NCBI RefSeq assembly: GCF_963675165.1 | Contig: NC_087391.1 | Location: 3,267,646 to 3,331,645, forward strand | Origin: Halichondria panicea | Lineage: Eukaryota; Porifera; Demospongiae; Suberitida; Halichondriidae | DNA length: 64,000 nucleotides | Reading direction: 5' to 3' | Shown here: one piece after another, positions 23,001-33,744 of the stretch | How positions within the stretch are numbered: position 1 is the first letter of the stretch | Layout: each line of letters starts with the position of its first letter | The notes under the pieces: generated by a model | What the model was told of the DNA's origin: nothing | Database searches by the model: none | What the model saw: only the letters and a program-made list of their open reading frames with translations | Made by a program: the position numbers and the translations under genes

Positions 23001-24122
23001 GGTGTTTTAAGCACCCGTGTTTCCTGCACACACTGCACGTGACTCTCAAAATGAGGAGGTTGTATTGAGGAGGTTGTATTGCTTCAAGATCATCAAGGTG
23101 TCCTGATTGGCAACAAGGGCATGATGTCGTCTGAGACTCTTGTAGACACTGGCACAGACAATCTGCACAGACAAGACTACCGCACGTCTTGAGTTCGATA
23201 GGTTTGTGTACTATCTTTTTACAGATAGGACAGTCAAAACAACCTTGTGACGGTAGTACTGTGTCTTGTTCGCAGAAGGAGCTATCAGCTGGATGGCTGA
23301 CTGAAATGAGCCTTTTGCCGGTCTGCCGTTGCCGGTCTGCCAGGTTTGTATTGCTTCTTCGGCCTTCCCACCAACACTTAATGCTCGTACACACGGGGCA
23401 ATCATCTTCTGTGTGACCAGTCCACGTAGCAATCACCTTTTTGGGGTTGTACACAGTTTACCCTTCTTGTGTGTGTGTGATATATTATGTTGTTGCATGG
23501 GTGGCAGTATGTTTTAGGGTGCATTAAATCCGAGTCATTTGTTACATCTATTCCAAACACCTCCAGGAGGTCGTCGTGCCTGTCAGAGCAGACATATCTC
23601 CGACCTGAGGGACCTTTCTTGTTCTTAAAGAGAGATCCACAAACCCTGCAGTGCCTGCAAAGTGCCTCAAGATGTTCTTGACTCATTCCTGAAGGTTGAT
23701 GCAAATGAATTGTCTGTTTTTGTTCATTATATATCAATGTGCATGTGTAAATATCGTAAATTTGTGTCATGTTTCAGACCTATATTGTTGCTGCCAAAAA
23801 ATTTTGTCCAATACCTGTTGTTGTCGAAACTGTAGTATGGAACTTCCTCTTTCAGTTGTTGCAAATTCCACTTCAAAGAAACACTCTGGTAAGTCAGTGA
23901 GTAGCTATCTTGTAGTTGATACCTTTAACAGGTGCAGTGTTGTTTCTAGCTGCGCTGTTGTTATGCGGGTGCACATGACACTCATAACTTTCATGTGACT
24001 TCAATGAATAACAAACAAGTTGCTATGGGTATAAGTTTGCACAAAACAGGATTGTTCAAAAACCACACCCACTTTTCAATATTTCGTTGAATTGCAGTCC
24101 GTTCTAATTACAAACTAAGTGG
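20010..24122 (-). mobile_element. Probable RAG1-like DNA transposon (about 4.1 kb)
   Basis: A RAG1-like coding region fills most of this interval. CCACTTAGTTTAT at 20010-20022 and its inverted counterpart ACAAACTAAGTGG at 24110-24122 differ at one position and could be the terminal inverted repeats. The flanking arms A (19800-19980) and B (24150-24300) lie only about 120-200 bp apart in the inverted copy at 26255-26760, so about 4 kb appears to have been inserted between them here. I could not confirm a target duplication, and the short TIRs could be chance. Confidence 0.55.
20485..23990 (-). pseudogene. RAG1-like transposase, multi-exon, degenerate
   Basis: A RAG1-type recombinase/transposase homologue, read on the minus strand. 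23700-23480: zinc-rich N-terminus (HLEALCRHCRVCGSLF, FGIDVTNDSD, KTYCHPCNN). A frameshift near 23450 is followed by WTGHTEDDCPVC. 23270-23080: RING finger (CFDCPICKKIVHKPIELKTC, SLVCADCLCQCL, CPCC). 23040-22970: Cys/His finger (CSVCRKHGCLKHHKAHHDSK). Core: KLMLPGYVFSQPKF (about 22600), VPFTFPVKHGRHTVKIKNVP (about 22400), LTWHEGKIPADEIWVK then LGGDK (22235-22155), LPALHISLGIFYRLFQL (21595-21540), GPFVKALDADFNVRRQTYYG (about 21120), MHMLEKHVVDW and GLMGEQGAEAIHAYFNNL (20720-20620), stop near 20485. These align in order with RAG1 core blocks around D600, D708 and E962; the D708 equivalent reads Ser. Introns of about 40-70 nt have GT/AG ends. Stops and frameshifts suggest it is inactive. Confidence 0.75.
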
Positions 24123-24149
24123 AGGTCTTCTGAAAAGGCTGCAATGGCA

Positions 24150-24300
24150 TGGCATTCAGCATTATTTTGCAAATCCACGAAAGTAAACTAAACTCTTACT
24201 TGCACTTGATTCATCCACTTGATTCATCCTTGAGCAGCCTACACACACACACACACACTACCGTATACCTCGCTTGTACTTGTAGAGAGCTTTAGAAGCC
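24150..24300. repeat. Inverted-repeat arm B with (CA)n (partner at 26255-26400)
   Basis: GCATTATTTTGCAAATCCACGA, ACTCTTACTTGCACTTGATTCATCC, a (CA)n run at 24241-24259 and CTACCGTATACCTCGCTTG all recur inverted at 26255-26430. There they appear as CAAGCGAGGTATACGGTAG, (GT)n and GGATGAATCAAGTGCAAG. Part of the same sequence is also at 31598-31660. Confidence 0.85.
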
Positions 24301-26254
24301 TATGCTAGCATCATGAAACTCCCCTAGCTTGCGTATTGACTGAGACAAACAAGAATTTGTACACCTTTATATAAAATCCCAACAATGAGTGACCAAAGTA
24401 CAGATTCTGAAACAAATTTAGACGTTGGTTTTGGTGTCGAAAAAGCACAGCAGAACACACCCCAATAACAATGTTATCGTTCGTTTGACAAACTAAACTT
24501 GCAAAAAATAGACCTATGACACGGAGTTCTTTGTGATTTAACGGTGATTTACGGAGTAAGTATGCTTACATACACTATTAGCGTTTCTTTTCGCTCCACC
24601 TTGCTCAGGTATTCGCGCGAATACCTGAGCAACCACAGCAACCACAGCACATGCCCAGATACACGCCCAGATACAATCAATACCAGGCCGAGGAGGCGAC
24701 CTAGCGTTCAATTAGAGACGGATCGGCCTGGGATCGAGGCTAGGTATCATTTTGAAGCTTAAAGGACGCCCTATCTGATTCAACAATAAAAACTGATTCG
24801 AAAATGCCCGCGTTAAGGTCCCTTTTCATTGGCACTGTCACAAATATGAACACCAACATCTCACTTCATTTTCAAAAATGCGGGGGGTGGACCTTGCTAC
24901 ACAAGTAAGTAAAATTAATTTAGAAGTTGAAATTTAACATCATTTTTGTTCATAGGTTTTGAGTGAGTCTGTTGCGAAGGCTCTTCCATTGCTAATGAAA
25001 CAGCACTTAATGTGAGCAATTTTACGACTGTTCAATGTAGAAGCTTACAAATCGCTGATACTGTTTGCCATGATACTGTTTGCCAGTTGCTTGCAACAGA
25101 GTATGCTGTATTTCATGCAGATAAATAGAAGCGTTCCTCTTAGTATCTTCTGATGGTAGCCTTGTATACTGGAAACGTTCCTGAACAGTACAGTCAACAT
25201 TCAATCTCTTTGCTATCTTTGCACTGGTAGACCTCTCTGATGAACCATCCTCCACCTTAAGTCACCTTAAGTCACAAAAACTAATCAAGGCATAGTTTAA
25301 TCAAGGCAAGAGGACAGAGTTAAGCAGCTGAATATGTGTCCTCGCATCTGCATCTCCTTCTGGTTAAACAGCAAACTCGAAGGATCTTCCCCATAATTAG
25401 ATAATTATAAGAATGACACACAAAGGCGATTGCAAAGCCCTTTTGCATTTTCCAACTTCAAGGGAATCGACAGAAGGGATGCCACTGCTGTGAAAGAACA
25501 TACAGATTTTTGTTGGGCTGTCTGAGGATCTGGAATATCGGTTCGATAGGGTGTGCTTGTCAGTGAGTAAGCCCCTCAGAACTTAAATCCATATAAACGT
25601 GGATCTTGGAGGACTATCCAAGATCAGAATTTTATAAAAATAACTCAGTCTGAATGAATTCTACATCTATAGTTATATACATAAAATTTTGCACATCCTC
25701 CTATATTAGATCCTCTCTGTGAGCAATAGCCAGATTTATAGACTAATCTCATAATAATTTTTCTTGTACTGATGCTCTGAATCCACTGAATCCAACGCGT
25801 TCCACCTAGGCGCTTTGTCTAAGCAGCCGCCATTACCTGCGCACACCGAGGCATAATTAACCCTTTCCCCGCTGAAGCCATCTTTGCTACATGATTGTCA
25901 TGATTGTCTAAGTTTTGTCTAAGTAAGTACATGATTTTCTAAGTTGGATAGAACACTTCCTCTAACCAATCAGATTGCAGTATTTATGGCAAACATGTAT
26001 TTATGGCAAATATGATCTAATTATGGTTACTATAATAATTACTAGGGATTTATGGCAGTAAACTCACCACAAGCCATATATATATGAGTCCGCATGCTTA
26101 GCTAGGTCCATAGAAAAAGTTTGGGGGGGGGCTACGCATTCAATATACAGTATGTACATTGGCTTACCAGTCCGTTAAAGCACAGCTACAATGAGTCAAC
26201 TAGTACTGTCAACTGAGCTACAGTTTGTAGATCCCCTGATTATATCTTGGTGCG
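24301..26254. other. Spacer of the large inverted repeat; no firm gene
   Basis: There are only short open stretches. A possible two-exon micro-ORF starts near 24880 (MRGVDLATQ, GTAAGT donor) and continues at 24957 (VLSESVAKALPLLMKQHLM), but nothing supports translation. 25790-25850 (CCAACGCGTTCCACC...GCGCTTTG) repeats 8660-8705. It is followed at 25858 by TTAACCCTTTCCCC, as the 8.7-kb copy is followed by TTAACCCTTTCCCGG, so this is a dispersed element with a piggyBac-like end. Confidence 0.5.
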
Positions 26255-26760
26255 CATGCGCAAGCGAGGTATACGGTAGTGTGTTTGTGTGTGTGTGTGT
26301 GTAGACTGCTACAGCTGCTCAAGGATGAATCAAGTGCAAGTAAGAGTTTCTATAGGCTTCTAGTCATGTTTTTCTAGTCATGTTTACTTGGATTTTAATT
26401 CGTGGATTTGCAAAATAATGCTTCGTTCTCGAGTTATGCCTAGTTTTGCTTACTTGGAAAGAAGAGCACGTAGCCAAATTTGTTTACCGAGTGTTGCTAC
26501 TCTACTTAGTCGTTAGCTCTGCACTAGAACGCTAGCTATTGGTAGCTGCAAGAGTGAGAAGAGAGCTGCAAGGCTCTGCTAATGCAGCCATTAATTACTT
26601 TTGGCATCGATCGTTTTTAACAACAATCATGGTCGATCATTACCCAATCTTTGAGTTTTTGCATGCAGCAAAATTATATCATGTGCATAAAAGCTATTAG
26701 TAGCTTTATGTTATGTAGCTTTGGCATCTCCACCGAGGCATCGGTGCTTTCATTTTTGTA
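26255..26760. repeat. Inverted-repeat arms B' and A' (uninterrupted copy)
   Basis: B' (26255-26430) and A' (26520-26760) are the reverse complements of 24150-24300 and 19800-19980. Here they lie next to each other, so this side preserves the arrangement before the RAG1-like element split the other side. A TAGTCATGTTT duplication occurs at 26361-26384. Confidence 0.8.
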
Positions 26761-26939
26761 TTCCGAATTTCATGGGTTATATTGCAAAATTCATGGATTG
26801 TGTTGATTGCAGATGATTTCATTGATTCAATCCATGAAAATTCATTGATAAATTGAAACATTCACCTATGAAAATGTCCTATGAAATACCATTGGTTAAG
26901 CAGCATTTTCATTTATAATTCATTATGTTTTTAATAGAT

Positions 26940-27560
26940 TTTGCTGACGCCGTTTGCGACAAAATTCAGGCAGAATGTGATAGGCCAATATAAAATCGAT
27001 TTTTGAAGATCGATTTTCAATAATCGATTTTTTACAGTTGATTTTTGATTTTCGATTTACACGTGTGAGAGTTACACGTGTGACAATCTAATAGATTTTT
27101 GATAATCGATTATAATGAAATACAATAATTGATTTTTGATAGAAAATCGATTACAAAAAATCAATTGCTTGATACTAGCCTCGAATCCAGGCCGATTAAA
27201 ATGGATTCAAGGCTACAGTTAGGCCGCCCTTGAAACTTAGAAACTCCTTCTCCACGGCCTGAATAGATCGTTTTTTGAAACCATTAAAAAGGAGGGCCAT
27301 AAGTCACAGTAAAAATCATTAATTTTAGAACTGTTCAGGTGTGTGTACTCATAGTCCATCTGTATTTTAATTGCGCATAATAATTATTAAACAATCTAGA
27401 TTCAGCTGTTTTTCATGTTTCAAATGTTAGCACGGTAATCCAATTCAAAAATCTGCGCATAATAAATATTAAACAATCTAGATTCAGCTGTTTTTCATGT
27501 TTCAAATGTTAGCACAGTAATCCGGTAATCCAATTCATGTTTCAAATTTCAAACAGTGAA
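26940..27560. repeat. Dispersed repeat rich in ATCGATTTT motifs (inverted copy at 36850-37350)
   Basis: GACGCCGTTTGCGACAAAAT then TCAGGCAGAATGTGATAGG (26947-26985) matches 37348-37306 inverted. The following ATCGATTTTTGAAGATCGAT run matches 37290-37195, and GTGTGTACTCATAGTCCATC (27341-27360) matches 36925-36944 inverted. A 60-70-bp internal duplication (TAAACAATCTAGATTCAGCT and following) lies at 27388-27525. A small palindrome, TAGCCTCGAATCC to AAGGCTA, at 27176-27215 is inserted here. Confidence 0.75.
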
Positions 27561-28199
27561 GCACAGTATTAAATCCAGATTCATGCCTAATTCTATTATG
27601 TAGCCTCGATCCCAGCCCTTCTCTTAGAATCGAGGCTAGCTATTACCTATGTCAGGAGTGCATGAATTCACTCCTGCCTATGTCTGTTGTGCACATGCGC
27701 AATAATTTGAAATTATTGCGCATGTGCACAACACTAAATGGCATAATAGCTCAGATGGAACACATGCAGAGACTCTCTGAGGACATAGGCACGCCTGCAG
27801 TAGGTCAAAGCACCTCATGCGGATGGAAACTCCAGAGGTCATGCAGGCACACTTGCAGCAGTTGACTTTGCCAAAAACGTTGTTTTTCATCAGTCAACAA
27901 TAAATTATTGGGTCCAGCAAGAGCTCTTGTGTGATAATCTTGCTCCTTCTGTTAGGCCTTAATTTGATCCATTGTTTTATTTTGGGCAAAATTATTGTTA
28001 AGAAGCTGAAGGTTCACTATAATTATAATTATTTTGATGGTCAAAACATACAATTATTATACACATATAAGTGCAGGTATTATACCATCACTCCTGATAC
28101 CATAATAAGTCATACATACCAGAATGCATGTACAAAAAGAACACAGACGACAGTAAAATAATTCTACAATAGTCTTCTTTGAATGTCCTGAGAGACATG

Positions 28200-28740
28200 T
28201 ACCATAGCCTGCACAGAATTTGCAAAGGGTGCGTTGCGTACACACCATTAACAGTGTAGTTAAACAAATATTCCGGAGATGGTAGGTTCCTCTCCATTTC
28301 CACTTGACGTTGAATACACAATTCAGGAGCGTTAATTAACGGGTCAATTCCAAATGTAGATACTTCTGTCACCAGCAGCTGGCATAGGCATCTTGCACAG
28401 ATGGTAATAATGCACAGATGGTAATAAATTATCTGGTATTCTCGCAGCACACATATTTCTGCTGGCAATCTCATTTGGTACGCCACGTGTAGGCCCTGCA
28501 TAATAATTATGATCATGTACTTGAGGTGTATACATACCAGGAATACTCACATGTCTTTACATGTCTTTGAATCCCAACCTGACACAACTTTCCGCTCATC
28601 ATTGACACACAAAACTTAGTTGTTGGGCAATCCATGTCTATGAAGTTGTTTTGTTTTGTTCCAGTAACGTTAATGGGAAAGTTTACTCTACTATTAACTT
28701 CCACCCAGTGGCGTTCAGCAAGATGGTTCTAATGAAACAG
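28200..28740 (-). pseudogene. TE-type ORF fragment, two exons, family not identified
   Basis: The minus strand 28730-28570 encodes LAERHWVEVNSRVNFPINVT, then DCPTTKFCVSMMSGKLCQVG and IQRHVKTC. A possible short intron (GTATGTATACACC to TTATGCAG, about 28540-28500) separates it from GPTRGVPNEIASRNMCAARI PD. A second segment follows in another frame (GIDPLINAPELCIQRQVEME, 28345-28290). An exact duplication near 28396-28428 lies at the frame change. Similar segments (HWVEVNSRVNYPIK, GxPN) occur in multi-copy cnidarian and sponge proteins that I associate with transposons, but I cannot name the family. Confidence 0.4.
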
Positions 28741-28796
28741 GATCAGGTATGATATGAACTACTGATTCAAGATGTACACATTTACAACAAACCTGA

Positions 28797-29467
28797 CTCA
28801 GGTGCATTAAGGACTGGGACCTTCAATTATTGCTGAATTTGCAAATTATAAGCCCCGCCCACACGGTCGCCATGGTTCCGCCCACGCGTTCATTACTTCA
28901 ACATACCACTCCCTTTTCATTTTGCAGTAATTCAGCTAGTTTAGAGAAGTGACTTAGTCGGCGTTTAAAACACCCTCTAGTAAAGCCTTGCGAGGCAATA
29001 GATGACTTCCATAAGCCTTCCTTAGCTGATTTATCCTTGTACTTTGTCAACAAATTGTTGACCGTGTCCCTGGGAAGCCTACTATCCAAGATGAGACTGC
29101 TGCATCAAACAACTTTCTGTTATTTCTCCCTTGCAAAGACCAGGAGGGCTAAGCGCTAGAGTGAGTTGTTAGCTTAGATAGAACTAAGTATAATGAGCAG
29201 CAGCAATAGCTAGTAGCCTTAGTGTTTAAACGCCGATTTTTCAATAGAAAAGTGAAATAGTGCTTCGACAAAACGGACCACCCCCACTGATCAATTAGTG
29301 GGCGGGGCTTCATTTTAATATTTTCCTAGAGAATGGAAGCTAGTGTTTCATTTCATCATAAAAGTTTTACACATATTAATATACACAGTAAACAGCAGCA
29401 GGTTAAAGTTAAAGTGCCTCTTATAAATGTATTTTTTATGTTGGTCCCAGTCCTTAATGCACCTGAG
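28797..29467. mobile_element. 650-bp TIR element, copy 2 (complete ends)
   Basis: The left end CTCAGGTGCATTAAGGACTG followed by GGACC (28797-28821) is an exact inverted match to the right end, GGTCC, CAGTCCTTAATGCACCTGAG (to 29467). The inner pair CGGCGTTTAAAACAC (28959) and GTGTTTAAACGCCG (29222-29235) is also present. The internal sequence is almost identical to 12934-13582, so transposition or duplication was recent compared with most of the window. No clear target duplication is visible at either copy. It encodes no transposase, so it must be mobilised in trans. Confidence 0.85.
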
Positions 29468-30449
29468 GAGTTGACTTTGTCTGTCTGTAAGGTTCTCTTT
29501 GAGTGTTTGTACGATAAGAAGACAGCATCCTTTGAACATAAAGCGAACTCCCTTCCACAATCAATTGGTCCCATAGGCTCACTATAGGCCTGCATGCATG
29601 TATATAGTATCCCAACAAAGAACAAACACAGCTCACCTAAATAATTCACTGTAAATCAACAAATTATTCTTCACAGGCATGGACACAATACCAAGTAGTT
29701 TTCCACTAGTTTTCCACTATAGCCATCAGAAGCCGCCACATGCGTCACTCCAAAGCGAATTAGCTTTTCGTTCTGATCTATGTGCATTTTATGCCCAAAA
29801 TATTCTGCATAGTGGGAACAGGGTTCATTTGTCGATATGTTCTTTGTTGCCTTTGTTCCAAGTAGGCTGGGGTTGTTTGTGATAGGGCATGGCGAACTCT
29901 CTGTTCACCTACTATGATGCCTCCAGACCTTAAAAGACCATTAAGTGTTCGACGGCCATATGCAGGGCCTACCTATGAAAAGATTATAGATATAATTCAC
30001 GTACGTGGTATACATTATGGGATACTTTCGGTGAAGTGGTTCTTGTGAGCAGGAATTTTCCTGCGACATTTGATCTAGAAAGCTACTTACCTGAGAAACA
30101 GCACGACACTCAGCCTGCTTGCATAGTGGATTCCCTTTAAGGAACAAAATCTTCTTACACTTCTTACTAGACCTCTACTATTTGGGAATAATTGTTGCTT
30201 GTTTCTTGTTTTTCACCCTTGATTCAATACCGGACATTTTCCCACTTGAAAAGAGAACACGTGCGTGGACAATGGAATGTCAATTAGAGACCACACCCAC
30301 ACTTTTCCATCGCAATCACGTTGTCGTATTTCCTCTGTAGCTTCATCATGTGCTAAAACCGCGTGCTTGCACGTACAGTAGTATCTGGTGCAGTATAGTT
30401 TAATTAGTTTTACACTCCGCTAGTTTTAGCATCACTCAGATAGCTAGCC

Positions 30450-31366
30450 ATGGATCTAGACTCTAGATCTAGACTAGAGCGTGTAGAAATCTACCGAGAG
30501 CAACAATCCCTAATGCTAAAGAAGTGCGATGTAACTGTTCAAGATTGTCCAGTGTTTTTAAGGTGCGTATTTTAAAATGTATGTATAGCTAAGTAGGCTA
30601 GGTACTAATACCAATACTAATACCAATACCAATACCAATACGTATATACTTCATGTAATAATGTTACTGCATAAAAGTGTTAAAATGAATGCAGGTTAAT
30701 CCTGAAACTCTTTATCTTGAGGAAGACATCACAAATCATCACAAATCATGTGGAATTCCCCGTAGATGGCCTATTTACTTTTGGTGACTTTCCACTTGGT
30801 GGTAGGTTCAGAGTAAGTGGAGACACAGCCATCCCTGACACAACCATCCCTGCCGGCCCTGCTCAAAAGAAGAATCGGCCAAGTTTCCAAGTACCATTGG
30901 GATTCCAATCATCCTGGTCAGAACATGGCTGGACAATCTACATCGAAGGGGCCCAAGTCTTACGAACCCTGCTTCTATTCGACAATGCGGGGATGAGTGA
31001 TGCAACCATTTCCAACCTTTTCATCAAGATTCCTGATATTTCAGTGTCTCTTGACTCGATCCTCTCTGAAGCTGGAACAAAGATAGGCTGTGATCCAAAT
31101 GAACTCATTCTTCTTGATGTGAAGTTCTTCCCGATTTCTGATGAGAAAGGTATACTGATCATGTGCACTGTTATTCGTGGATGTATACATAATTATAATA
31201 TATAGAGTATTGGAAAGTACCCAGCCGAAAATTCCTTGTTGCTGTGAGTTGCTGTGAGTTGCTGTGAGAGCTGATTATGAAGAGTTAGTAAAAGTTCGTT
31301 CAAGAAACCGACTAAGCTTGGGAAGAAAGAGAAAGCGCAAAAGTCATGTAGTGCATGTGGCCTAAA
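30450..31366 (+). CDS. Three-exon gene, function unknown
   Basis: Exon 1 starts at ATG 30450 (MDLDSRSRLERVEIYREQQS) and ends at a GTGCGT donor (30563). Exon 2 (30695-31149) starts after TGCAG and encodes FPVDGLFTFGDFPLGGRFRV, SFQVPLGFQSSWSEHGWTIY then IEGAQVLRTLLLFDNAGMSD, ending at GTATAC. Exon 3 (31206-31366) starts after TATAG and encodes YWKVPSRKFLVAV, then RADYEELVKVRSRNRLSLGR and a basic tail KRKRKSHVVHVA ending in TAA. Exon phases agree. In exon 3 the 10-nt unit GCTGTGAGTT is present as extra tandem copies (31241-31269) and creates a stop; without the 20 extra bases the frame is open to the basic tail. I recognise no domain. The basic tail could be a nuclear signal. It may be a host gene or an accessory gene of an element. 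Confidence 0.5.
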
Positions 31367-32489
31367 GGAGGTAATGTTACTGTTAGTGAAAGTCCTGTTT
31401 ATTTCCAAAGATCTCATTATTATAATGTCAATTTTGGCTGCTGTGGTAGCTAATTACTGTTAAAAATGCTTACCTTGCTGTTGGAGACTCAGGAGTGACA
31501 TCATTCTGTATAGCTAAGGATTACTACACATTGTGCAATAAACTCAATTATTTTCGTTAGCCACACCTGATGCATGGGTGTGGCATGCCAGGCCAAGAGT
31601 TTCTATAGGCTTCTATAGTCATGTTTTCCTGGATTTGCAAAATACGCCCAACCACGCACGTGGTTTTAATCATTGGTTTTATGACTATATAGCTGCAAGA
31701 CAGAAGACTTACATAGACAAACAGTTCTTCCTTGTTAAATCGGTAGTAGGGGATGATCATTTGTATGCTAGAACTTGGATGGTGCCCTGTCTAGAGGACG
31801 CATGCCTATACAATCCCTAGCAAATGATTGCCTGTTTGGAAACGAGATTGCTCTAGCTGTCTCAGGATTGCCTTTATGAAAATGGTTGCCATTCCATCAG
31901 GAAAACAAAGCCATGGACCTGCTCATGTAAAGCTGGATAGTGTTGTTCAAACATTACCTATAGGGTCACCTTACCAAATCAAAGTCAGCTTGTCAACAAA
32001 GGCCACTATAATTATGTGGAGTCATTCCTCCTGAAAAGATATTTAGTGCCAACCACCCCTAGCATTAAGATCAATGCTGAATGGTCCAGAGACTCTGAAG
32101 AGTTAGTGGATTCATGAAAAATCATGCAGTTAGTGATAGCTTCTGCTGGTGACCCTTCTAGTGACCTTTCTGGTAATAAACTACTGTTTGTGTTTTGTAA
32201 GGATGGCCTTGTTGGTACTGTCCCAGTCTTTGAAGGGTGTTAGCACCTTTGCCTGAAGATAGGGTAGCTTCAGCATCCCACAGTAGTGCCCACCAACATA
32301 GTAATTTGTCTGGGTTAGTTCCTTTGCTACTTAGTCTCCCTGTGTACAATATGTGATGGCTTCTCTAGATGTTTAGAGAAATTTGAGAATATGTATAATG
32401 GTGATTGTTCAGTAGCTATGCAAAGACTGTGTGCAGTTTTACATTCCATTTGTGTGTGTTGAAAATGTGCTTAAAACTACTGTATATAT

Positions 32490-33060
32490 ATATATCAGTT
32501 CATCGTGAGATCATCTAGACAGTGCTCCCTTGGGCTGGCAGACACATCTCCAGTGCGTTGAAATCTATCAACAACAGTAGCCTCAGCAACAACAATTTAT
32601 CTGCTGCTTCCTTAAGTTATTTTAGGTTCCCCCATTATGGTTTTGCACAATCAATCATGCATTTACAATTTGAAACTGTGAGCATGCCCAGCTGACCATT
32701 ACTACCAGCTGACCATTACTATATGTACACATACCTGAGGTCAATTAGTGGGAAAGTGTAAATTTCAAGAGATATACCCCAACCTCTACACACACACACA
32801 AACTGCACAAAGTAACGTGACACACACTTAGCATGACACACACTTAATGAAGTATTGTAAACTTATTACTAGTAAAAAATCTCTAACTCTAATAACGTTT
32901 TTTATAATCGAACAAAGTTGTAGCGCACACTAATATGCAATCTCTTCACAAATGCACTCTTCACTCACTTTTAACGTAATGTATGCATCAATTGCATGGG
33001 AATTGCTCACGTTCAATTGACAGGATGTCACGTTACTTCGTGCACAGTTTTTGTGTAGAC
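32490..33060. repeat. Inverted repeat without a gene
   Basis: CACAAACTGCACAAAGTAACGTGAC (32799-32823) and GTCACGTTACTTCGTGCACA followed by GTTTTTGTG (33028-33056) are near-perfect inverted arms about 200 bp apart. The enclosed sequence is AT-rich and non-coding. It looks like a small TIR element. Confidence 0.6.
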
Positions 33061-33744
33061 TCTTGGCGGTAAGATGATTTAATGTTCTGTCATTATATTA
33101 TATTTATTATTCATAGATTAGAGAAAACATTTTGGAGATGAAGGCGACTATACAAATCAAAGAAGAAGACCGGAAGATACGACATGAAATTGTGCATTCC
33201 TTTGAGTGTGAAGATGTGCTGACTGATCCAATCTTGATGATGTGTTGCAAACAGATACTTGGATGTCAGCAGATCTGTTTAAGAAACAACGATGTCATTG
33301 TTCTGGGATTGGATAGCCTCTTAGCCACTCTCAGGAGTGTCCGTTCCAACTGAACAATGTACAAACTGCCTCATTTATTATTCATATATTATCCACGTTG
33401 TTCGTTTTTTCTCTCATTACGTACCTCATTCTTATTCACATTCACCTTCTTATTCACCTATCTTTTGCGAGTAGCTTTGTTTGCTTGTTCCATCATCCAC
33501 TGAAGTTATGACCATTATCTTGTACTTGTTCTTATCGTAGAGCTAAAAGGCAAGCTTGACAAGTCAGCAAATAATGTATGCTAACCTTACTGACATGATA
33601 CGTACTTGATAACTAACAGGCTAGCTACATAGAAAAGTGATCTTCCAATAGGGCGTATGCATTACTACAATTCCTATTATTAGACTTCCGGTCGAAGGGA
33701 CAGAGCGTTAACTAGAACACATTTTTGTAATAAATCTAATGTAA

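Noticed and set aside
33132..33353. Plus-strand frame with CCKQILGCQQ resembling a degenerate RING finger
   Set aside because: Only one Cys pair is convincing and the second half of a RING is absent in that frame.
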